Origin: Bin5 sp965221145
Lineage (GTDB): Bacteria > Chloroflexota > Anaerolineae > Caldilineales > Caldilineaceae
Direction of reading: 5' to 3'
NCBI GenBank assembly: GCA_965221145.1
Contig: OZ244877.1
Location: 434,001 to 498,000, forward strand
DNA length: 64,000 nucleotides
The position numbers and the translations under genes were made by a program. Within the stretch, counting starts at the first letter, position 1, and every line of letters starts with the position of its first letter. Positions 51,957 through 59,318 of the stretch are shown here, piece after piece. Below the pieces are notes generated by a model, which was not told the DNA's origin, searched no databases, and saw only the letters and a program-made list of their open reading frames with translations.

Positions 51957-53543
51957 ATGAATAAGGAAAAATGTGGTATGAAGATAGCATACAAAGTCAT
52001 CTACAATCAGGACTGGGTCAGTTTTTTCAATTACACGCAGGAACCTATGACTCCAGCCCACGTGGACCATATGGTGGATGAGGTGGCCGAGGGAGGGGCC
52101 GATTTGATGTTGATCAACCCCAACGGTCAGCGAGTTAGCTATCCGAGTCGTGTCTGGCAGACGCATTGGGATGGTTACAAGCCTGGGAGGCCGGAGTGGT
52201 TCGAGGGAGTGCCGCAAGAGTCACTACCCAAGATGTTTTTTGGCAAGGATTATCAACATCATTTGGGGCAATTGAAACGCCTGGCTGACCAGGGATGTGA
52301 CTACTTGGCTCGTGCGTTGGCGCGCTGTCGCCAAGTTGGTATTGTGCCGGGTGTGTCAGTGCGTATGAATGATAGCCACGGAACTTATAGATCGGGACGC
52401 CATCCGTGGGTAAGTGATTTCTACTGGGATCACCCGCAGTGGCATTTGAAAAAGAGGTTTCGTGGCAGGAATCTTCTGTTTATGTATACCTTGGACTACC
52501 GGCAGCCGGAGGTACGCCAACGCTTTCTGGCCCTGATTCGCGAACTCGTAACCGGCTACAGCTTTGAAGTACTTGAACTCGACTTCTTGCGTCACCCTCC
52601 CTACTTTCCCCAGGGTAATACTGAAAAGCACTGCGGGATAATGACCGAGTTCGTACGGGAGGTGAAGCAATTGCTGGATAGTTGCGATGGTGACAGATCG
52701 CTGTTTGTACGCGTACCTGTTACGGCAGCAGTAGCCTACGACCTGGGGCTTGATGTGGGGGAGTGGGCAGGCGAGGGTTTGATAAACGGGGTAACGGCCA
52801 GCGCGTTTTGCCACACAGCGTGGGAGATGGAGGTAGATGAGTTCAGCCGTGTGCTAGGTGATACGGTCGCATTTTATGCCGGCGCCGAATACACTGCCAG
52901 TCAACCGGAGAGGTTTCCTATTGCAGATTATCATAAAGACCCCACACGGTTTATGCCGCTGGATGAGCGGAAATTGCGTGGATTTGCAGCTGCGTATCAC
53001 GCCAGTGGAGCGGACGGAGTATATCTTTTCAACTTCTTTGTTCCGCGAGACCGTCCCGTCGTGGCTGACAACGAACCGAAGTACGCGGTACTGGGAGAAC
53101 TAGGCGAACCGGCCAAGCTGCGTGGCAAACCCAAGACCTACACCCTGACCGCCGGAGGGAAAGACTGGAGGTATCGTGAGGTGGACGGACCAGAGCAGGT
53201 TCCGTGCTTTATGGAAAGAGACCTGCCACGGACGTTCTCTATATTGATGGCGACTGAGCCTGTAGAACGTTCAGTGGAGGTCGAGGTGTTCGTTGAAGGA
53301 GATGCTGGTAACAGGCTGGAGGACTTGCGGCTTCATATCAACGAATTTTCGGCCGGTGATGCAGCCGGGATCGAGCCCGTTTCCGATGATCTTCTCGAGA
53401 ATCCATGTCGAAATGACAAACCTGTCAACAAGATTGTGTTCAATGCCAGCTCAGAGATGTTGCTGGAGGGTCGCAACCGGCTCGTATTTCACAGTGCCTG
53501 TGTCCCCTTAACCGTGCTGACAATTGAGGTGCGAGTTGGATAG
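51957..53543 (+). CDS. Putative glycosidase-like TIM-barrel protein
   Basis: 528 residues from ATG 51957 (ATG 51978, MKIAYKVIYNQDW, is an alternative). The first 370 residues look like an (alpha/beta)8 barrel: MTPAHVDHMVDEVAEGGADLMLINPNG, VGIVPGVSVRMNDSHG, TLDYRQPEVRQRFLALIREL, VLELDFLRHPPYFPQG and GADGVYLFNFFVPRD, with Asp and Glu residues at strand ends as in glycoside-hydrolase-like (GHL10/DUF) proteins. The C-terminal 150 residues are beta-rich, ending VLTIEVRVG. Placement after a sugar transporter supports a carbohydrate role; no specific GH family is claimed. No signal peptide is seen, so it acts in the cytoplasm. Confidence 0.65.
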   Translation: MNKEKCGMKIAYKVIYNQDWVSFFNYTQEPMTPAHVDHMVDEVAEGGADLMLINPNGQRVSYPSRVWQTHWDGYKPGRPEWFEGVPQESLPKMFFGKDYQHHLGQLKRLADQGCDYLARALARCRQVGIVPGVSVRMNDSHGTYRSGRHPWVSDFYWDHPQWHLKKRFRGRNLLFMYTLDYRQPEVRQRFLALIRELVTGYSFEVLELDFLRHPPYFPQGNTEKHCGIMTEFVREVKQLLDSCDGDRSLFVRVPVTAAVAYDLGLDVGEWAGEGLINGVTASAFCHTAWEMEVDEFSRVLGDTVAFYAGAEYTASQPERFPIADYHKDPTRFMPLDERKLRGFAAAYHASGADGVYLFNFFVPRDRPVVADNEPKYAVLGELGEPAKLRGKPKTYTLTAGGKDWRYREVDGPEQVPCFMERDLPRTFSILMATEPVERSVEVEVFVEGDAGNRLEDLRLHINEFSAGDAAGIEPVSDDLLENPCRNDKPVNKIVFNASSEMLLEGRNRLVFHSACVPLTVLTIEVRVG

Positions 53544-53708
53544 GGGACAAAGTCCAACCTGCAATGGTTCAATGCACACTGTCCCACGCTGCTGGAGTCG
53601 CTCAGAGCCGACGGTCACGGCTACAGCGGCATCGCCGCTAACTTCTACCCGGAGCGCTTCGTCCGGCTGTGTGCGAACTTTGCAAACCGCCCGGACGAGG
53701 CCGATTGA
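53544..53708 (+). pseudogene. C-terminal fragment of a DapA-family aldolase
   Basis: The frame reads SNLQWFNAHCPTLLESLRAD, then GYSGIAANFYPERFVRLCANFANRPDEAD and a TGA at 53706. The TLLESL and GYSGIAANFYP pattern matches the part of dihydrodipicolinate synthase/N-acetylneuraminate lyase-like proteins after the Schiff-base Lys. About 250 N-terminal residues are missing: the gene was deleted up to the preceding stop. In a sugar cluster such an enzyme would cleave a keto-sugar acid. Confidence 0.55.
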
Positions 53709-53729
53709 GAGAAAGAAGAGGTTTCTGTG

Positions 53730-54265
53730 ACATAGATCGCGTACATTGCAGCAGGCAGCACCAGTTTCGCACCCCGTTTCGTGGCGGATATCATGACGCG
53801 CCCGGCATTGGCGGGCTGCACCTTGTCGCTGATGGACATCGATCAAGACAATCTGGACGTCATCACAGCCCTGTCCAAGAAGCTCGTCAGGCAAGCTTGA
53901 CATCCCCATCGTGATCGAGTCGACCCTGGACAGGCGCAGGGCACTCGACGGCGCTAACTACGTCATATCGACTGCCACTGCTCTAGGAGGTCGGGAGGCA
54001 AGGGTAATTGAGCGCAAGATCATGCTCAACTATGGGCTGGATGTGTCCTCTGGTTGCACGACCGGTCTCGGCGGAGTCTTCCGCACCATCCGCTATGCAC
54101 CCCTGATGTTGGGGATTTGCCGTGATATGGAGGAACTCTGCCCCGATGCCTGGCTGTTTCACTATGCCAACCCAACGACGACAGTGCCGCTGCTCATGAA
54201 CGAAGCATCGCCCATCAATAGCATGGGCCTCTGCCACAGCGTGCAGCATACGGCCCAGACCCTAG
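53730..54265 (+). pseudogene. GH4 alpha-galactosidase/alpha-glucosidase, start lost, frameshifted and truncated
   Basis: Beginning near 53736 the frame reads IAYIAAGSTSFAPRFVADIM, the NAD-binding start of family GH4, and MDIDQDNLDVITALSKKL; TAG now stands where the start should be. It stops at TGA 53898 and resumes in the next frame at 53899 (DIPIVIESTLDRRRALDGANYVISTATALGG). FRTIRYAPLMLGICRDMEELCPDAWLFHYANPTT and GLCHSVQ, with the metal-binding Cys and His, are present. An IS982-like element cuts the gene after HTAQTL near 54265, and the C-terminal half is not found on the other side. Confidence 0.85.
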
Positions 54266-54280
54266 TAACCATTGGTGCTA

Positions 54281-55506
54281 GTAGTTCAGCAATCTTCTAT
54301 TGTCGGATAAAGACGTTTGAGCTTGATGCGAGCGTCAGCCGTAGTGAAACGCCAGTTGACGGTAGTTGCCGAGGCATTGCGGCGTTTTTGCCAAGCATCG
54401 ACTTGCTGCATCAAGGTGGCTTGGTCCGGGATGCGAGCTTTCAAGCATTGCCGATGCAGGACACTGAGTTCGATTTCAGCCATATTGAGCCAACTGCCAT
54501 GTTTGGGGGTGTAATGGATTTCCAGTTTGGCGGCCAGACGGCGGGCTTCGGCTGCCGGGAACGCTTGATACAGAGAAGCGAGTTTGTGTGTGTTCAAATT
54601 GTCCATCACCAGGACGATCTTGTCTGCCTGCGGAAAGTGGATGTCGACCAGGTCACGCATGCAGTGGGCAAAGTCAACCCTGGTGCGGCGCGCTGTCACC
54701 TTGACATGACGCCAGGCTTGCAGAGGCGCGAAGCAGAGAAAGAGGTTGCCGGTGCCGTTGCGTTCATATTCGTAGTCATATTTGGCCACAGCGCCCGGTC
54801 GGGGTGGCAGGGGCAGACGGGTCTCTTTCGTCAACTGTTTGCTGCCTTCATCAAAACAGACCAAAGGTCGCTTGGGATCCTGCGCCCGATGATAGACCTC
54901 AAGCGTATCTTCCATGGCACAGACGAACTCGGCATTCGCCGTCGCCGGAATACACCACTCATCTTTCAGCCAGGGCTTGAGTTCGTTTTTTTTAGCGTCG
55001 TCCGCACCGTTTCGCGCGAAATACGCTCGACCACCTCTAATTCGACCAGCTTATCGGCCAGCATCTGCAGCGTCCATTGCTCCTGTCCATCAGGCGCAGC
55101 GCTACACGCTAACTGCACCAAGCGGGCTTCGCCGGCGCCATCCAATACGCAGGCGCGCTTCCGTTGCGGTCGCATGTGGATGAGCGCAGCTTCAATCCCG
55201 GCTGTGACACAGCGCGCCCGAATTCGCTCTACGGTGCGCGCGTGCGCACCTAAGGCCTTGGCAATCTCGGCATCAGTCCAGCCACCTCCGGCTTGCTCTT
55301 CATCGGCCATCAGCAGAATGCGTGCCCGTCTCAAGCGCCGCGCCGACCCGGCGCCTGTGTTCACCTGTGCATCCAGTTGCGTGCGTTCTTCCTCTGTCAA
55401 GCGCACCCGATATCGTTTCGCTGGCATCTTTCCTCTCCTCGTGTCTACGTTTCTGGAGAGTGTGCCACAGTTCACTCTGTCCGACAAATCTTGTCTGTTA
55501 CACTAC
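54281..55506 (-). mobile_element. IS630-family insertion sequence (1226 bp)
   Basis: Flanked by TA at 54279-54280 and 55507-55508, the target duplicated by IS630/Tc1-type elements. Ends read GTAGTTCAGCAATCTTCTAT on the left and, reversed, GTAGTGTAACAGACAAGATT on the right, with a shared TTGTCGGA farther in. It is inserted 15 bases from the left end of the IS982-like element. Confidence 0.85.
54286..55427 (-). CDS. IS630-family transposase made by frameshifting
   Basis: The upstream frame starts at ATG 55427 with AGGAAAG before it: KRYRVRLTEEERTQLDAQV, a helix-turn-helix (WTDAEIAKALGAHARTVERI) and ERISRETVRTTLKK, then a stop at 54966. The downstream frame continues ELKPWLKDEWCIPA and has the DDE domain: LVCFDEGSKQL, IVLVMDNLNTHKLASLY and HYTPKHGSWLNMAEIELSVL. 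A run of eight A (54986-54993, minus strand), read A-AAA-AAA, lies at the join and a -1 slip unites the frames. IS630 members are known to use programmed frameshifting or slippage, so this is probably functional rather than broken. Confidence 0.85.
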
Positions 55507-55512
55507 TAGTCG

Positions 55513-56301
55513 TTAAAGGCTGAATTCAGCGATGGAAAGAGGAACGAAGCCGTTCTCATCGGGCAGAAAGCCGTGCCACTGGATCAGGATGTTGAATAGC
55601 GCCAGGGTGAAACCGACGCGGGTCTCGAAATAGCGCCAAGCCTTGTGCGCCATGCGTTTGAACTGGCAGATGGAAGTGAGCATGGAGAGCACCGTTTCGA
55701 CAAGCATGCGCATGTTCCATTCACCGCGCTGACACAGACGCAAGTTGTCAGGCTGCCAGCCAGCTTTGGCAAAGCCGGTATCGGCAAAGATGACCATATC
55801 GTCTTGGAATTTGTCGACCAGATGTTGGAAGGCCGAGCCATCATAGACATTGGCGGTGTCACATTCCCAATCGACGACACGCCCCAGGTGGTCGAGGAGG
55901 AAGCAGAGCTTGCCGCCCACGATCCAGCGGCCGTTCGACTTGCCCTTCTTGCCGATTTGCTGGGCGCTGCGGCCCTCCCGGCGCGGATGAAGCAGTTCAA
56001 TGCCGTAACTGTCGATGACGCCGAGTAAGGAGGGCGGCGCCAGAAATTCGCCGATCAGGTAGCGCTGGCTGTTGAAAAGACGAAAGAGGCGCGTGCGACA
56101 GCACAGATTGGGAAACAAGGGTTGATAATCCCGCATCAACCAGCGCCAGAAGGCGCGATTGCCTTTGCCGGTCAACGCATAGAGCAGCGCCAGTGTGACG
56201 ACTTCGCTCGGATAGAGACGCGCTTGGCTGTGTTTCGGCAGATAGCCGATCTGGTCATCCACTTGGCAGAACAGTTCTGTGATAAAATCGACTGTGGTCA
56301 T
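55513..56301 (-). CDS. IS982-like DDE transposase
   Basis: 262 residues from ATG 56301, preceded by GAGGAG eight bases upstream. MTTVDFITELFCQVDDQIG, RLYPSEVVTLALLYALTGKGNRAFWRWL, then LLGVIDSYGIELLHPRREGRS with the first catalytic Asp, IVGGKLCFLLDHLGRVVDW, VIFADTGFAKAGW with the second Asp and RMLVETVLSMLTSICQFKRMAHKAW with the Glu. The final LSIAEFSL abuts the left end of the element. Intact in sequence; the nested IS630 lies beyond its stop, between the gene and the left terminal repeat. Confidence 0.85.
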   Translation of the reverse strand: MTTVDFITELFCQVDDQIGYLPKHSQARLYPSEVVTLALLYALTGKGNRAFWRWLMRDYQPLFPNLCCRTRLFRLFNSQRYLIGEFLAPPSLLGVIDSYGIELLHPRREGRSAQQIGKKGKSNGRWIVGGKLCFLLDHLGRVVDWECDTANVYDGSAFQHLVDKFQDDMVIFADTGFAKAGWQPDNLRLCQRGEWNMRMLVETVLSMLTSICQFKRMAHKAWRYFETRVGFTLALFNILIQWHGFLPDENGFVPLSIAEFSL

Positions 56302-56387
56302 GGGAATGGCTCCTCTCTTGTTGCTTGGGCGTTTCAAGAGAGATTGTCGCTGTTCTCATGACTATCTCCAAACTAGCACCAATGGTT

Positions 56388-56485
56388 AGTACTACAACCG
56401 CGTTTTCGGTGGATTAGGGAAAAAGAAAAATACTTGCGTTGTGATGACATAAATTCAGGCTGTTTGTTCAGTTTTCCGACTTCTC
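56388..56485 (+). repeat. 100-bp dispersed repeat, copy 2
   Basis: TACTACAACCGCGTTTTCGG, A-rich run, GACATAAATTCAGGCTGTTT and TTCAGTTTTC. Related to 25012-25111. Sits between the IS982 right end and a truncated reading frame. Confidence 0.6.
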
Positions 56486-56544
56486 AACGCCCACCTGAGT
56501 GAGAAGCAGCCGTACGTTTACAGCAAAGAGATGATGCGGAAAGG

Positions 56545-57370
56545 GGTAGTGGTTAAGTATTGACTGATGAGGCTCAATCCAGTAGGCTGGTTGTTCGCCA
56601 ACAAAGCCAGCTACGAGAAGGAGCCTCATCATGATCATAAGCATTATCGTATATCGCTGTCCACATTGCAACAGCGAAGAGATCGGCAAAAATGGGCATG
56701 ATTATAAGGGTACCCAGAAGTATCATTGCCACAGATGTAAGCGCTACGGAACACTGAATGCCAGCAAAGGCTATGGTGAGAAAGAGAAAGAACTGCTCTT
56801 GCGCACATACCAGGAACGCGCCAGCATGCGCGGTGTGGAGCGCATCTTTGGCACGGCGCGCCAGACGCTGGCGCGTTGGATAAGGGAAAAGGCGGCCAGG
56901 TTGCCCGCACTGGAGGCCACTTTGTTGGCTGCTCAACCAGACGACCTGCTGGAACTGGACGAATTATGGTCATTTGTGCGCACAAAGCGCAACCAACGCT
57001 GGCTCTGGATTGCTCTCTGTCGGCGCACCCGACAGGTGGTTGCCTACTTTGTCGGCGACCGCAGCGCCGACAGTTGCCGCGCGCTGCGCCAACGCATCCC
57101 CCAAAGCTATCGCGCCTGTTGCTCCTGCAGCGACTTGTGGGAGGCGTATCAACTGGTCTTTGATGCCGCAACGCACTGCGCCGTGGGCAAGGAAACAGGA
57201 GAAACCGCCCACGTCGAACGTTGGAACAACACCCTGCGCCAACGCCTGGCTCGCTTTGTGCGCAAGACTCTGGCTTTTTCCAAGTCCGACCACTTTCACC
57301 AACTGGCCTTGAAGTTATTCATCCACGACTACAACTTGCAGTGCCTATCAGTCAATATGTAACCACTACC
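56545..57370 (+). mobile_element. IS1-family insertion sequence, copy 2 (826 bp)
   Basis: Same length and ends as 15762-16587, opposite orientation. CGGAAAGG flanks both sides (56537-56544 and 57371-57378) as the 8-bp target duplication. Two base differences in the transposase gene are visible against copy 1, so both moved recently. Confidence 0.95.
56631..57362 (+). CDS. IS1-family transposase
   Basis: 243 residues, intact. Zinc finger CPHC/CHRC, helix-turn-helix, then DELWSFVRTKRNQRW and the C-terminal HVERWNNTLRQRLARFVRKT. Compared with copy 1 it has ELLLRTY for ELILRTY and SDLWEAY for SDFWEAY. GGAG seven bases before the ATG. Confidence 0.95.
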   Translation: MIISIIVYRCPHCNSEEIGKNGHDYKGTQKYHCHRCKRYGTLNASKGYGEKEKELLLRTYQERASMRGVERIFGTARQTLARWIREKAARLPALEATLLAAQPDDLLELDELWSFVRTKRNQRWLWIALCRRTRQVVAYFVGDRSADSCRALRQRIPQSYRACCSCSDLWEAYQLVFDAATHCAVGKETGETAHVERWNNTLRQRLARFVRKTLAFSKSDHFHQLALKLFIHDYNLQCLSVNM

Positions 57371-57643
57371 CGGAAAGGCGGTCCTGCGCGGGAGAAGATG
57401 GCGGCGCGGTTGGAGGAATTGGGAGTGGAAAGGGTGAGGGAGTAAAGTGTTGGGTTCTCCTGGTAGCTGGGGCAGCTGAGAGCGTAGAAAGGAGAGATTT
57501 GGCCAAACAAGATGCTGAGTGGTTAACTTGCTCCTGGGTCCTGGCATATGCGCTGGTCTCGCCCCGGCGCATATGCTATGTTCGCCCTCCGTGCTTGTCT
57601 ACTCAGCGATCGCTGGTTTGATATTCCGATACGACCATCCTTG

Positions 57644-57664
57644 TCCCAAATCTGGGACGCACCC
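57644..57664 (-). repeat. Single end of repeat family C
   Basis: CCCAAATCTGGGACGCACCC, on the reverse strand GGGTGCGTCCCAGATTTGGG, matching the left end of the family-C elements. No partner end is seen nearby. It lies just upstream of the VOC gene. The remainder of 57445-57643 holds nothing I recognise. Confidence 0.6.
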
Positions 57665-57676
57665 TGGAGTCAGGAA

Positions 57677-58048
57677 ATGGATCTTGGAGCATTCTCGGTA
57701 AGCCTCGCAGTAAAAGATCTTTCAACCTCGCAAGCGTTTTACGAAAAACTCGGATTTGAAGTCTTCGGCGGTGACGCAAGCCAGGGCTGGCTCATTATGA
57801 GATGCCCCAGTTGCGTGATCGGCCTGTTTCAAGGCATGTTCGAAAAGAACATTTTGACCTTCAATCCCGGCTGGGACGATGACGCACAGCCGCTCGACAC
57901 CTTCACCGATGTCAGAGAACTTCAGAAGGCCCTCAAAGCGAATGGCATCGAGTTCGCAAGCGAAGCCGACGAGACGACTTCAGGCCCGGCGAGTTTCGTG
58001 ATCGTGGATCCTGACGGCAATCCAATTCTCGTTGATCAGCATGTTTGA
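57677..58048 (+). CDS. VOC-superfamily protein (glyoxalase/bleomycin-resistance fold)
   Basis: 123 residues from ATG 57677 with GGAG seven bases upstream. FSVSLAVKDLSTSQAFYEKLGFEVFGGD begins the first beta-alpha-beta-beta-beta unit and SFVIVDPDGNPILVDQHV ends the second. The DPDGN turn with a following aspartate is typical of the family. Metal ligands at the usual places are incomplete, so it may bind a small molecule rather than act as an enzyme. Confidence 0.88.
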   Translation: MDLGAFSVSLAVKDLSTSQAFYEKLGFEVFGGDASQGWLIMRCPSCVIGLFQGMFEKNILTFNPGWDDDAQPLDTFTDVRELQKALKANGIEFASEADETTSGPASFVIVDPDGNPILVDQHV

Positions 58049-58134
58049 CCTCCTCAGTTTCCAGTGAACAGTGGCCAGTGACCAGTAACTTCACGAACCT
58101 CTGGCAATAGCAGTTTCGGAAAGGGACAAACGCA

Positions 58135-58932
58135 ATGGCTGAATTCGCTCTTACTCTGGTGCAGATGGACTGTTTGTTCGCTGATCCGGCGCGCAATTTT
58201 GAGCGGGCGGAGGCGTTCATCGCCGATGCAGCCGGCCGCGGCAGCGATCTGGTGGTGCTGCCGGAACTGTGGAGCACCGCCTATGACCTGGAGAATGCGG
58301 GCGCGTACGCGTCGCCCCTGGCCACCTGCGCCGAGGAACCCGGCTGGTTCGGGCGCTTCGCCGCGCTGGCCCGGGACAATCGCGTCTGGCTGACCGGTTC
58401 GCTGCTCGAAGAGCGCGGCGACCGCTTCTACAATACGATGGCGCTCTACAGCCCGGAAGGAACGCTCGCCGCGTCCTACAGCAAGATCCACCTTTTCCGG
58501 CTGATGGCTGAGGATAAGTACCTGGCGCCGGGCGAGGCGGGCGCGCTGCACGAGTTGCCGTGGGGCTGCGCGGGGTTGGCGATCTGTTATGATCTGCGCT
58601 TCCCGGAGCTTTTCCGCCGCTACGCGTTGGAGGGCGCCCGTCTGCTCATTCTGCCGGCGGAGTGGCCGCACCCGCGCCGCATGCACTGGCGCACGCTTTT
58701 GCGCAGTCGGGCGATCGAGAATCAATGTTTCGTCGCCGCCTGCAACCGCGTCGGCACGACCGAGGGCGTCTCCTTCTTCGGTTCCTCTGCCGTAATCGAT
58801 CCGTGGGGCGAGACGCTGATCGAGGGCGGCGAGACCGAGGCGCTGCTGACCGTGCGCATCGACCTGGACACCGTGGAGGCCACGCGCGCCAAGATCCCGA
58901 TCTTCGCCGACCGCCGCCCGGAGTTGTATTGA
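58135..58932 (+). CDS. Carbon-nitrogen hydrolase (nitrilase superfamily amidase)
   Basis: 265 residues. The Glu-Lys-Cys catalytic triad is visible: Glu in LVVLPELWSTAYDL, Lys in YSKIHLFRLMAEDKYLAPG and Cys in GLAICYDLRFPELFRRYALEGA. SRAIENQCFVAACNRVG and SSAVIDPWGETLIEGGE complete the fold. The YDLRFPELFR block resembles omega-amidase/NIT2-like enzymes, which hydrolyse alpha-ketoglutaramate-type amides. It is followed by an antitoxin-like gene. Confidence 0.93.
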   Translation: MAEFALTLVQMDCLFADPARNFERAEAFIADAAGRGSDLVVLPELWSTAYDLENAGAYASPLATCAEEPGWFGRFAALARDNRVWLTGSLLEERGDRFYNTMALYSPEGTLAASYSKIHLFRLMAEDKYLAPGEAGALHELPWGCAGLAICYDLRFPELFRRYALEGARLLILPAEWPHPRRMHWRTLLRSRAIENQCFVAACNRVGTTEGVSFFGSSAVIDPWGETLIEGGETEALLTVRIDLDTVEATRAKIPIFADRRPELY

Positions 58933-58992
58933 GGGAGAAGGGTTGCCGCTTACTGGCGTGCCGGGCAACTGGCGAAAGATTGGGGGTAAGCC

Positions 58993-59280
58993 ATGACCGA
59001 AACATTCACTCGTTGGGATGTCACGGATCACCTGCGCACAGACGAGGATGCCCGCCTCTATCTTGAAGCGGCTGCAGAAGAGGACCTGGGCGACGGGCGT
59101 CTCCTCCGCGCCGCGCTGAGCGACATCGCCCGCGCCCGCAACATGAGCCAACTGGCGCGCGAGGTCGGCATGACCCGCGAAGGGCTGTACAAAGCGCTGT
59201 CCGAGAACGGCAATCCCAGCTTTACCACGATGATGAAGATCATCCGTGCGCTGGGGATGCGGCTGCGGGTTGCCAGCTAG
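58993..59280 (+). CDS. HigA-like antitoxin without a visible toxin
   Basis: 95 residues. DVTDHLRTDEDARLYLEAAAEEDLGDGRLLRAALSDIARARNMSQLAREVGMTREGLYKALSENGNPSFTTMMKIIRALGMRLRV is the probable addiction-module antidote family, the second half an HTH like that of HigA. In the usual order a RelE-type killer gene precedes it, but the preceding 60 bases hold nothing and the gene before is an amidase. It may be an orphan regulator. AAGATTGGGGG precedes the ATG as a weak ribosome site. Confidence 0.85.
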   Translation: MTETFTRWDVTDHLRTDEDARLYLEAAAEEDLGDGRLLRAALSDIARARNMSQLAREVGMTREGLYKALSENGNPSFTTMMKIIRALGMRLRVAS

Positions 59281-59318
59281 CGCGCCGTACGACCTACCTC
59301 GAACGAGTCGAACTCCAT

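Larger units (their letters stand above)
54266..56388 (-). mobile_element. IS982-like insertion sequence carrying a nested IS630-family element
   Basis: TAACCATTGGTGCTA at 54266-54280 is mirrored by TAGCACCAATGGTTA at 56374-56388. Removing the IS630 element between 54281 and 55508 leaves about 895 bp, normal for IS982, and restores GTGCTAGTCGTTAAAGGC at the left end. It interrupts the GH4 gene on the left; on the right the flank is an unrelated repeat, so further rearrangement followed insertion. No target duplication is visible. Confidence 0.75.
56487..57444 (+). pseudogene. 3' end of an unidentified gene split by IS1
   Basis: If IS1 and one copy of its target duplication are removed, the sequence reads NAHLSEKQPYVYSKEMMRKG joined to GPAREKMAARLEELGVERVRE and a stop at 57442-57444. 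The frame crosses the join without change, so IS1 landed in a coding sequence. Its upstream part is cut off at 56486 by the repeat. The family is not recognised. Confidence 0.5.

Noticed and set aside
53911..55509. Single 532-codon plus-strand frame spanning the GH4 gene and beyond
   Set aside because: Its first 120 codons are the true GH4 remnant; the rest is the antisense of the IS630 transposase, joined by chance at the insertion point.
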